Source: Nitrospirota bacterium
GTDB taxonomy: Bacteria > Nitrospirota > Thermodesulfovibrionia > UBA6902
NCBI GenBank assembly: GCA_015491705.1
Contig: WFVK01000108.1
Span: 1 to 12,446, forward strand
Direction of reading: 5' to 3'
Length of the DNA stretch: 12,446 nucleotides
Within the stretch, counting starts at the first letter, position 1. Every line of letters starts with the position of its first letter. Shown here in pieces: positions 1 through 8,100 of this stretch. Below the pieces are notes generated by a model. That model ran no database searches. It was not told the origin of the DNA and worked only from the letters and a program-made list of their open reading frames with translations. The position numbers were made by a program, and so were the translations under genes.

Positions 1-594
1 GCCCTTTCCGGCAAGACCACCAACCTGCTCCGGCTTCACGATATGGTGGAGCTGGAAGGAAGGGGAGAGCTCACCGTCCTTGACACAAAGGATGACAGGA
101 CAATATTCTTCGACCTCCTGCCTTTCTTCCTCACCGCCCCGAGCGGGCTCAGGATCAAGCTGAAGGTCTTTACCGTCCCCGGCCAGGTAAAACACGACGC
201 CACCAGGAAAGCGGTGCTGCAGAGAGCGGACGGCGTCGCCTTTATAGCGGATTCCCAGGTCTCCGAAGAGACAAACAACTTTGAAAGCTTTAAAAACCTT
301 GAGGAAAACCTCGGTTTTGTGGGGCTTGATATAGAAAAAATCCCCCTTGTCGTACAGTTCAATAAAAGAGACCTGGAGAATATAGTGGCAGAGGATGATA
401 TAAGACGGATATGGAAGCAGACCGGCATACCCGTCTTTATGTCTTCGGCCATTAAAGGAACGGGTGTCATGGAGACATTCCGGGAGCTGGTAAAACTGAC
501 ATACGAGCATATCGACCGCAGGTACGGTCTCGGGGAAAGACACGGTCTTGATAAAAGCGCGTTTGTAGAAAAATTAATACCCCCCTCACCCTGA
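1..594 (+). CDS. MglA-like small Ras-type GTPase (5' end cut by window)
   Basis: The frame is open from base 1 and gives 197 residues of a cytoplasmic small GTPase of the MglA type, a family that sets cell polarity and controls type IV pilus or gliding motility. Visible motifs, numbered from the first residue in the window: the end of the P-loop (LSGKTTN, 2-8), a switch II written TVPGQ (58-62) rather than the DTAGQ of Ras proteins, which is characteristic of MglA relatives, the guanine-specificity motif NKRD (121-124), and a G5 motif SSAIKG (148-153). About 18-20 N-terminal residues are missing; the full protein would be slightly longer than the ~195 residues usual for MglA. The ATG at position 43 is internal, because the P-loop lies before it. 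The last residues (PPSP) and the stop codon lie inside the left arm of an inverted repeat. The usual roadblock-domain partner MglB is not in view and could lie upstream. Confidence 0.9.
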   Translation, partial: ALSGKTTNLLRLHDMVELEGRGELTVLDTKDDRTIFFDLLPFFLTAPSGLRIKLKVFTVPGQVKHDATRKAVLQRADGVAFIADSQVSEETNNFESFKNLEENLGFVGLDIEKIPLVVQFNKRDLENIVAEDDIRRIWKQTGIPVFMSSAIKGTGVMETFRELVKLTYEHIDRRYGLGERHGLDKSAFVEKLIPPSP

Positions 595-666
595 CCCCCC
601 CGGCGCTGGAAGCTGAAGGCGGCCGGGGTTCTCTCCCCATCGGGGCATGGTCAGGGTGAAGGGGGG
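580..666. repeat. Folded intergenic inverted repeat overlapping the GTPase stop codon
   Basis: The left arm CCCCCCTCACCCTGACC (580-596) and right arm GGTCAGGGTGAAGGGGGG (649-666) are reverse complements except for one extra base. Between them, 598-604 CCCCGGC pairs with 622-628 GCCGGGG, and 635-638 CCCC pairs with 642-645 GGGG across a 3-base loop. The whole can form a branched cruciform or three-way junction. The arms resemble a C-rich 'CCCTCACCCTGACCC' intergenic repeat type that I recall from many bacterial genomes. No T-tract follows, so it is not a typical intrinsic terminator. It supplies the stop codon and final codons of the upstream GTPase and ends 2 bases before the ribosome binding site of the next gene. 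Confidence 0.75.
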
Positions 667-681
667 ACAGGAAGGTTACTG

Positions 682-1986
682 ATGAAAGATGAGTACATAG
701 TAGGCGCTGAAAAGAGCCTTGGCGAAATAATCAACAATATTGATCTCTTGCCCCTTTTCAGGAGCGCCGTTGATGCGGGCGCCTCCTGCGTAATGCTGGA
801 GGATTCGCGTGGAGATGTTCTGTATCTCTGCGGCAACCCTTCCGCGGAAGGCATGATTACCCTGAAAACCCCCCTTTATCTTGAAGGAGAGGCAGCGGGA
901 CATCTTGTCATAAAGGGTGATAAAGCCTGCAGGGGCCATATCGAGGCCACCGGGAAGCTGATGCTTGATGCGGTAAATACAATACTGAAGAGCTGTTTTA
1001 AAACCATGCTCGCCACCGAGACGCACATGACGGTGGTCAGCCGGTCCTACAGCGAACTCCTTGACGCCAACCGCAGGCTGAAACTCTCGGAAGGCAGGTA
1101 CCGGGACCTTGCGGAGACCCTGGAGAAACAGGTGCGGGAGCGCACGGAGGAGTTGAGACAGGCCCTTGTACGGCTGCTGCACCAGGAAAAGATAGCCGCC
1201 GTAGGCCAGCTTGCAGCAGGAGTGGCACATGAGATCAACAATCCCCTCGGCTTTATAGCGAGCAACATAAACACGCTGAACCAGTATGTATCAAGGTTCA
1301 GGGATATGCTCGTCTTTTTCCGTTCAGCCCTTGAAAAGGGGCTGCTTACCGGTGAAGAGAGGGAGGCGGCAAGGCGGAAATGGAAGGATTACAAGCTTGA
1401 CTTTATCCTGTCGGATGCCGAGGAGCTTATCAGGGAGAGTCTCGATGGAGCCGAAAGGGTCGGGAAGATAGTCGCCGACCTGAAGGATTTCTCCCATATC
1501 GATGACGGAGACAGGGCCGGGGTCGATATCAACAGGGAGATAGACAGGACACTGAATGTCCTGACACATGAGATACCGGCAGATGCGGAGATAATAAGGG
1601 ACTATCATCCCCTTCCCGAATTCACGTGCAGCCCCGCACATATATGCCAGGCCTTTTTCAACATTATCCTCAACGCGCTTCAGACAGGCAAAGAGGGTCT
1701 TAAGCTCATAATCACCACGCGTTATGAAAAGGATTTTATCAGGATAAGCTTTTCCGACAACGGCCCCGGCATACCGGAGGATATAACAAACAGGATATTC
1801 GAGCCCTTTTTCACCACAAAAGAGGTGGGCAGGGGAACCGGGATGGGCCTGAATGTTACATATGAGATCATAACATCCTACGGGGGCACCATTGAGGTAA
1901 AGAGCGTTCCCGGCAGGGGCGCGGCATTCGGCATACTCCTGCCCGCGGCAAAAAAGGAGAACAATGTCATACGCCAGGCTCTTTAA
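682..1986 (+). CDS. Cytoplasmic sensor histidine kinase
   Basis: This 434-residue protein autophosphorylates on a histidine and passes the phosphate to a receiver, probably one encoded next to it. No membrane segment is visible. Residues ~20-115 form an N-terminal sensory region (perhaps a diverged GAF or PocR-like fold; uncertain), followed by a coiled coil (~125-170). The phosphoacceptor is His183 in the H-box VAHEINNPLGF. The catalytic domain has an N-box around Asn327/Asn331 (NIILNAL), G1 box DNGPGIP (359-365), F-box FEPFFTTK (373-380) and G2 box GRGTGMGL (383-390), so all ATP-binding boxes are present. The start follows AGGAAGG (669-675) at a 6-base spacing. The 3' end overlaps the next gene by 23 bases, which suggests translational coupling. 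Its kinase core closely resembles that of the kinase at 8366-9631. Confidence 0.93.
   Translation: MKDEYIVGAEKSLGEIINNIDLLPLFRSAVDAGASCVMLEDSRGDVLYLCGNPSAEGMITLKTPLYLEGEAAGHLVIKGDKACRGHIEATGKLMLDAVNTILKSCFKTMLATETHMTVVSRSYSELLDANRRLKLSEGRYRDLAETLEKQVRERTEELRQALVRLLHQEKIAAVGQLAAGVAHEINNPLGFIASNINTLNQYVSRFRDMLVFFRSALEKGLLTGEEREAARRKWKDYKLDFILSDAEELIRESLDGAERVGKIVADLKDFSHIDDGDRAGVDINREIDRTLNVLTHEIPADAEIIRDYHPLPEFTCSPAHICQAFFNIILNALQTGKEGLKLIITTRYEKDFIRISFSDNGPGIPEDITNRIFEPFFTTKEVGRGTGMGLNVTYEIITSYGGTIEVKSVPGRGAAFGILLPAAKKENNVIRQAL
1955..1959 (+). promoter_or_regulatory. Ribosome binding site of the receiver-ATPase gene, inside the upstream kinase gene
   Basis: AGGAG lies 4 bases before the ATG at 1964 and within the last codons of the kinase gene. 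This supports the overlapping start rather than a later ATG. The receiver core begins ~35 codons after this ATG. Confidence 0.6.
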
Positions 1987-4405
1987 AAGCCAGGCCCCGG
2001 ACGAGCCGGGAGGCTGGCATCAGGACGGGGCTGCTGCTGAAACGCAGCCCGGGAGGCAGGAGCCCTTCACGCTTTTGCTTGTTGATGATGAGGACAACGT
2101 GCTGAGGGCACTGGGCAGGGTTTTCCTTGAAGAAAACTACGACATTTACACCGCCGCATCTGCCCACGAGGCCATTGAAATCATGGAGGGCGGGCAGATT
2201 AACCTGATTATTACGGATCACAGGATGCCCGGCATGTCGGGCGCGGAGCTGCTGAAAGAGATAAAGCAGCGGTGGCCCGAGACCATAAGGATCATGCTTA
2301 CGGGTTATGCCGACGTGCAATCCATTATGGGCGCAGTGAATGAGGGGGCGGTTTACAAGTTTATCACCAAACCATGGAATGACGAGGACCTCCGGCTTAC
2401 CGTAAGCCTTGCCTTCCAGCAGTACAAGCTTATCATGGAGAACAGAAGGCTCCGGGATATAACCAAGAAGCAGGAGGTCAAGATTAAAAAATACTCCTCC
2501 CTCATGTATGAGCACAGGGGCGCGATGGGAAGCATTCTCGTCAAGTCCGGCGCCATAAAAAAAGATGCCCTCGACCGGGCCCTCAGGGAAATGAGGGAAG
2601 ATGAATTCCTGGGCGAGGCGCTCGTGAGGCTGGGCACCATAACCGAGTCGAAGATTATAAAGACCATGCAGCATTATCTGAACATCGAGTATGTGGATCT
2701 TGAAGAGATAAAACTCAACCATAATGTTGTAAAGTTTCTCCCGCGGGACTTCTGCGAGAGAAACCGGCTTATCCCCCTGATGCTTGATGACAGGCAGATA
2801 CGGGTGGCAATGGCCGATCCTTCGGATATGTTCAAATGCGACAACATCACATTTATGACGGGGCTCAGGGTCGTTCCCGTAATAGCGACCTGTTCCGGCA
2901 TCATGAATCAGCTGCAAAAGGTCTACGGGGACGGAGACGCCGGCCCCGCGGAGGGGGATATCGACGAAATCTCGGAGATCGAGCCCATGGATGAGATAGA
3001 CATCATCATCGCCGAGGATGAACCGGACATCAACATCCAGGAACTGATCGGCACATCGGAGGTGCCCCCGATAATCAGGATCGTGAACGCGATTATATCC
3101 GAGGCGGTGCGTTACAGGGCGAGCGATATCCATATAGAGCCCAAGACGAAATATACCATCATCAGGTACAGGATTGACGGCATGCTCCATACAAAGATAA
3201 AGATACCGCCCGATCTTCACCTGGCCACCATATCAAGGATCAAGATACTGGCCAAGATGGATATCTCGGAGAGGCGCAAGCCACAGGACGGGAGGATAAC
3301 GGTCAAGTCCGGCACCAGGATCGTTGATATGAGGGTCTCCAGTATGCCCACGATAAACGGCGAAAAAATCGTCATGAGAATACTGGACAAGAGCGCGGCT
3401 ATCAAGAACCTTGATGAACTCGGCGTATTGCCGGACGACCTGGAAAGGATTTATATGGTGCTCAAAAAACCGCAGGGGATGATCATCTCCACCGGCCCCA
3501 CGGGAAGCGGAAAGACGACCATGCTCTACTCAATATTAAGCGCCATGCTCAGGAGCACGAAGAATTTCGAGACCATCGAGGACCCCGTGGAATATTTCCT
3601 TGAAGGGGCCAGCCAGGTGTTTGTCAGGGAAAAAATCGGCCTGTCCTTTGCATCCGTCCTGCGCTCCACCCTGCGCCAGGACCCTGACGTAATCCTTGTC
3701 GGAGAGATAAGAGACTATGAAACAGCGGATGTATCTTTCAAGGCCGCGCTGACCGGCCACATGGTGCTTACGACACTGCATACGAATAATTCGGTTGCAT
3801 CGATCACGAGGCTGATTGACATGGGCATCAAGCCCTACCTCATAGCCTCGGCCCTTGAAGGCATCCTGGCCCAGAGGCTTGTAAGGACAATATGCAGGTA
3901 CTGCAGGGTTGAACACAGCCCCGACAAAGAGCTCCTGCACCTGCTCAAGGTCCGGGAGGATCTTTTTGCTGAAGGAAAAATCCTCATGGGCAGGGGATGC
4001 AAGCAGTGCAATGATACAGGGTATCAGGGGAGGACCGGAATTTTCGAGATATTCATTATGAACGATGACTTCAGGCATCTTATCAGCAGTGGTTATAAAG
4101 AATCCGAGCTTATGAACACGGCCCGTTCAAGCGGGATGAGGACCCTGATTGAAGACGGGATCGAAAAGGTGAAAAACGGGGAGACAACCCTTGAAGAACT
4201 TGTCAGGGTTATAGGCCCCCAGACAAAGCATGAGCGCCGGTGCAGCGACTGCGGCAGGACCATAGATGCGAAGTTCATGTTCTGTCCCTACTGCGGGAGC
4301 TTCAAGCAGAATTTCTGCAGGCAGTGCAGGCTGCCTCTTGAGGAGGACTGGAATATCTGTCCTGTCTGCGGCTCTGCGAAACCGGGAGATGACGGGAATC
4401 CTTAG
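1964..4405 (+). CDS. Receiver domain - MshEN-like - GspE/PilB-type ATPase - double zinc ribbon fusion
   Basis: This is an 813-residue cytoplasmic protein joining a response-regulator receiver to a type II secretion/type IV pilus assembly ATPase. Residues ~36-155 are the receiver: Asp41/Asp42, phosphoacceptor Asp85 (ITDHRMPG), Thr113, Lys136. A short coiled coil (~155-180) follows, then two MshEN/GspE-N-like helical repeats (~186-240), an N2-like region to ~320, and an acidic linker (~322-365). The ATPase domain has the Asp box (SDIHIEP, 387-393), Walker A GPTGSGKTT (511-519), Walker B ILVGEIRD (577-584), the His box (GHMVLTTLH, 598-606) and the tetracysteine site C644/C647/C679/C682 of PilB/GspE proteins. 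The C-terminus adds four CxxC pairs (C760/763, 774/777, 785/788, 799/802), i.e. two zinc ribbons, which ordinary PilB/GspE lack. All catalytic motifs are intact. The role, a motor ATPase switched by phosphorylation, is inferred; no pilin or secretin genes are in view. Confidence 0.9.
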   Translation: MSYARLFKSQAPDEPGGWHQDGAAAETQPGRQEPFTLLLVDDEDNVLRALGRVFLEENYDIYTAASAHEAIEIMEGGQINLIITDHRMPGMSGAELLKEIKQRWPETIRIMLTGYADVQSIMGAVNEGAVYKFITKPWNDEDLRLTVSLAFQQYKLIMENRRLRDITKKQEVKIKKYSSLMYEHRGAMGSILVKSGAIKKDALDRALREMREDEFLGEALVRLGTITESKIIKTMQHYLNIEYVDLEEIKLNHNVVKFLPRDFCERNRLIPLMLDDRQIRVAMADPSDMFKCDNITFMTGLRVVPVIATCSGIMNQLQKVYGDGDAGPAEGDIDEISEIEPMDEIDIIIAEDEPDINIQELIGTSEVPPIIRIVNAIISEAVRYRASDIHIEPKTKYTIIRYRIDGMLHTKIKIPPDLHLATISRIKILAKMDISERRKPQDGRITVKSGTRIVDMRVSSMPTINGEKIVMRILDKSAAIKNLDELGVLPDDLERIYMVLKKPQGMIISTGPTGSGKTTMLYSILSAMLRSTKNFETIEDPVEYFLEGASQVFVREKIGLSFASVLRSTLRQDPDVILVGEIRDYETADVSFKAALTGHMVLTTLHTNNSVASITRLIDMGIKPYLIASALEGILAQRLVRTICRYCRVEHSPDKELLHLLKVREDLFAEGKILMGRGCKQCNDTGYQGRTGIFEIFIMNDDFRHLISSGYKESELMNTARSSGMRTLIEDGIEKVKNGETTLEELVRVIGPQTKHERRCSDCGRTIDAKFMFCPYCGSFKQNFCRQCRLPLEEDWNICPVCGSAKPGDDGNP

Positions 4406-4428
4406 GAGCAATAAAAGGGGGAGGATAT

Positions 4429-4947
4429 ATGGAACATTCAATACTGATAGTGGATGATGATCCCGGCGTGCTGTCAGCGCTTAAGAGATCATTGAGCGGA
4501 GAGGATTCTTACAGAATTTACACCGCGGGAAGCGGTGTGGAGGGGCTTGCCATCCTGAAGGATCACAATATAAAGATTGTGATCTCGGATGAAAAGATGC
4601 CGGGGATGGCGGGGACCGAATTCCTGTCTGCGGCCAGAAAGCTTTTCCCTGCCACGGTCAGGATCATGCTCACGGGGCATGCAAGCATCGAGTCGGCCAT
4701 GAAGGCGATCAACAACGGGGAAATATACCGCTTCTTTGCAAAACCATGGGATGACATCGAATTGAAGTTGTCCATCCGTTCGGCCATTGAAAAATACGAC
4801 CTTGAGGCGGAAAACAGGAGGCTTTTAAAGACCGTCAGGCGCCAGGCCTCGGAACTGGAGGAGCTTGAGAAGATGCATCCCGGGATTACACGGCTGAAAA
4901 AGGATGAGGAAGGCAACCTGATCCTGCCTGAAATATCCGGGAGTTAA
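4429..4947 (+). CDS. Stand-alone response regulator (receiver plus short coiled coil)
   Basis: This 172-residue cytoplasmic receiver has no DNA-binding or enzymatic output domain. The acidic pocket is Asp9-Asp11, the phosphoacceptor Asp54 (VISDEKMPG), the switch Thr82 (LTGHAS) and the conserved Lys105 (FFAKPW). The AKPW-type ending and TGHAS/TGYAD signature belong to the RpfG-like receiver subgroup and match the receiver at the N-terminus of the preceding ATPase fusion. A short coiled coil (~116-147) and a tail containing HPGITRLKKDEEGN follow; that tail looks like a conserved module rather than random extension. The start is supported by GGGGGAGG (4417-4424), 4 bases before the ATG, and the gap to the upstream gene is 23 bases, so cotranscription is likely. 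It may act as a phosphate sink or shuttle, or bind partners through its tail; this is inferred. Confidence 0.9.
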   Translation: MEHSILIVDDDPGVLSALKRSLSGEDSYRIYTAGSGVEGLAILKDHNIKIVISDEKMPGMAGTEFLSAARKLFPATVRIMLTGHASIESAMKAINNGEIYRFFAKPWDDIELKLSIRSAIEKYDLEAENRRLLKTVRRQASELEELEKMHPGITRLKKDEEGNLILPEISGS

Positions 4948-4970
4948 TGCAAGGGCGATGTGAGGAACAT

Positions 4971-5021
4971 ATGAAAACTGCCAAAAGAAAGCCGCCACGG
5001 CCCGGATTAAGGCAACCTTAG
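4971..5021 (+). CDS. Possible 16-residue leader peptide
   Basis: A very short frame starts at an ATG preceded by GAGGA (4962-4966) at a 4-base spacing and encodes a basic peptide (MKTAKRKPPRPGLRQP). Its TAG stop lies inside repeat copy A, at the same element position as the TGA that ends the hybrid kinase in copy B. A frame this short can arise by chance; the ribosome site and the stop position are the only support. If real, it could be a translated leader upstream of the hybrid kinase. Confidence 0.2.
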   Translation: MKTAKRKPPRPGLRQP

Positions 5022-5067
5022 TGTTGCATGAGCCGGCAGGAGAGCCTGTTGCAGGACCGTTATAAAC
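5014..5067 (+). repeat. Structured ~54-nt repeat element, copy A (leader of the hybrid kinase)
   Basis: This is copy A of a three-copy element that begins AACCTTRRNGTTGCATRA. As RNA, 5023-5025 GUU pairs with 5065-5067 AAC and 5028-5031 AUGA pairs with 5060-5063 UUAU, leaving a GC/A internal loop. Inside is a 7-bp hairpin, CGGCAGG (5034-5040) with CCUGUUG (5045-5051), using two G-U pairs and an AGAG loop. It ends 47 bases before the hybrid kinase start. The rest of the 167-base gap (4948-5114) shows no recognisable promoter or terminator. Confidence 0.8.
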
Positions 5068-5114
5068 CGACGGGATATTGGAAATATGTCCGGGGGCAAC
5101 CAACGGGATTCTGA

Positions 5115-8100
5115 ATGAAGATAAGTCAGAAGATAATGCTGGCCGCAGGCAGCCTCGTATCTCTTGTGCTGTTTATACAGGGGGCTGTTACACAGATAAT
5201 AATAAGAAACGAGCTTGAATCGTCGGTGGTCAGGCATCTTGCCGGAGAGCTCAAGATCAGGGCCCGGCTGCTGAATGACCTGCTGGATAAGACAGAGGAG
5301 GACCTGTCCGCGATACAGGCGCACAAGGCGTTTGAGGATTACTTCACATCAATGGAACTGGATGACGGTGACGGGATGCTTGATGCGGAATTTGAGCTTG
5401 AATCGTTTTTCATGAGGATCATGCAGGCCAAATCGAGGTACACCGATATCCAGCTTGTAACCGCCGCGGGCAGGCCGGTTCTCCGCATTGCCGGCGACAG
5501 GCGCGTGGAGCGTTTCAACACGTATGATTATGCCGGGAAGCTCGGACAGTTCAGGCGCATGCAGCCGGATGCAGGGGGAGGCCGGAACGATTCTTTCATG
5601 GTGATACACGAACTTTCCCGGGGCGATAGCAACGGGTGGGAGCTTCTGACTGTCAGCGCATTAATCTTCAATAAAAAAATCGAGGGGATGTTATGGATAA
5701 AGCAGCCCGTAGACGGCTACATGAAAGACGCATTCTCAGGCCTGTCAGCGGACGGCATCAGTTACATGATATACAATGCGGACGGGGTGCCTCTGGCACA
5801 CTCCCCGGATATTGCTCCCGCCGCCGTCACCGCCTTTGTGAAGGGAGACATGCCGGACTGGGTGACTGCACGTGAAACAGTCCCCCCCCTGGGGCTGAAT
5901 GTCGCTCTCGGAATTGACAAGTCAAAGGCGCTGGAGGTGCCGGATTATTTATTATGGATCGGCGCGGCGATATGGGTATCGGCGGTGCTGTTTTCAATGG
6001 TGATACTCGGCATTATCGCGCGTAACATCTCAAAACCCATCGACAGGCTCGTGGACATGTCCGGCAGGCTCTCCGAAGGAGACCTCAGCCTTGAAGACAT
6101 CAGTATATCAAATGACGAAATCGGAAAACTGAATGCCGGTTACAGGGATGTGGTAAATTCTTTCCGGGAGGTGGCATCGGTATGCGAAGACATATCCGGC
6201 GGGGACCTGAGCAGGTCCCTTGCGGTCAAAAGCGACAAGGACGTGCTCGCCAAATCGGTCAACAGGATGATCCAGACCCTGAGAGAGATGACCGCTGAAA
6301 ACGAAAAGGAAAACTGGCTGAAGACAGGGCAGGCTGAATTGAACGACCGGATGCGGGGGGAACAGGATATCCAGGCCCTGTGCCGGAATATAATCAGCTA
6401 CCTTGTCCCCTATCTGGGAGTGCAGGTCGGAGCGATATATACGGTCGGCGAGGACAACCTGCTTGCGCTTACCTCGGGTTATGCCTATACCGGCCGCCAT
6501 GATTTCAACCGGCGGTATAAATTCGGCGAAGGGCTTGTAGGGCAGGCCGCCATGGGGAAGCAGGGCATTCTCCTGACAGATGTCCCGGATGACTATATCA
6601 AGATATGCTCCGGCATGGGCGAGGTCACCCCGCGGAATATCATGATAGAGCCTCTGCTGCATGATGAAGAGGTACAGGGTGTAATCGAACTGGCCTCATT
6701 TCACAGGATAACGGATGTCCGGATAGAATTTATCAGGCAGGCCGCGGGGGATATCGCCGTGAGCCTGCATTCCGCCCGTTCCCGCGCGAGGATGAAGGAC
6801 CTGCTCAGGGAGACGCAACGCCAGGCAGGGGAACTGAAAGTCCGGGAAGCGGACCTGCGGGAGGCGAACAAGGAACTTGAAGAGCAGGCCGAGATACTGC
6901 AGGAGTCGGAGGTCAGGCTGCAGATCCAGCAGGAAAGGCTGCGCCAGACCAATGAAGAGCTTCAGAGACAGAAGGATGACCTGAAGAAAAAGAATATCGA
7001 GCTGGAAAACGCGCGGCGGACGATCGAAGAAAAGGCGAGGGAACTGGAGATAAGCGGCAGATACAAATCTCAGTTCCTTGCCAATATGTCGCACGAACTG
7101 AGGACACCCCTGAACAGCCTCCTGCTTCTGTCCAACCTGTTGATGCAGAACAGGGACGGCAACCTCACAGACAAGCAGGTGGAGTTTGCCTCCACCATCC
7201 ATAAGGCCAGCTCCGACCTGCTGATGCTGATTAATGACATACTGGATCTTTCAAAAATAGAGGCCGGCCGGGTCGAGATCGATTTCGAGGATATGGATAT
7301 CGAGGATTTCCTCGCCGGCATGGAACAGAGTTTCATACAGGTGGCCCGGGAAAAGGGACTGGCCTTCAGGACCGAAAAGGCGGACGGCCTGCCCGCCTGT
7401 ATAGTCACGGACCGGCAGAAGGTCGAGCAGATCGTCAGGAACCTGCTTTCCAATTCATTTAAATTCACCTCCAGCGGCGGTATTACACTGAGCATCCGGC
7501 GTCCGGATGCGGGCGCGGACCTCTCGGCCACCGGCCTGGATCCCGCAGAAACCGTGGCCTTCGCGGTATCCGATACAGGGATCGGTATCCCGGAAGACAA
7601 GCAGGAATTGATATTCGAGGCATTCCGGCAGGTGGACGGCAATATAAGCAGGCAATACGGCGGCACGGGACTGGGACTTTCCATCTCAAAGGAACTGGCC
7701 GGGCTCCTCGGGGGCGATATTCGGCTGGAGAGTATGCAGGGGCAGGGCAGCACATTCATACTGTATCTGCCCGAACGGCCGGAGGATATGAAAGGAACCG
7801 GTGAGGGGGCTGTTGCCGCCGCTCCCGCGGAAGGTGTCTGCAGTGTATCCGCCGCGGCCCATAACAGGAACGGCGTGCTCAAGGGCAAGAAAATACTGGT
7901 GGCGGATGATGACATGCGCAATGCCTATGCATTGTCGAATGTCCTTGAGCAAAAGGACATGAAGGTGCTGATTGTAAAAAACGGCAGGGAGGCGGTGGAA
8001 TGCCTGCAGGAAAACCCGGATGTCAACCTCGTGATAATGGACATCATGATGCCCGGGATGGACGGGTATGAGGCGATACGGCGGATCAGGATGCAGCAGC

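Noticed and set aside
1967..3220. Open frame of 417 codons on the - strand, antisense to the receiver-ATPase gene
   Set aside because: It lies wholly opposite a gene with intact domains and catalytic motifs, its translation shows no recognisable domain, and long antisense frames are common with this codon use.
5014..5067. Integron attC site as explanation of the three-copy element
   Set aside because: attC sites begin RYYYAAC and end GTTRRRY. Here the helix ends are the other way round (GTT first, AAC last), GTTGCAT and TTATAAC do not fit the core consensus, and no integrase or cassette array is present.
7070..7921. Open frame of 283 codons on the - strand, antisense to the hybrid kinase
   Set aside because: Serine-rich, low-complexity translation with no motif, opposite the HisKA/HATPase region; an antisense artefact.
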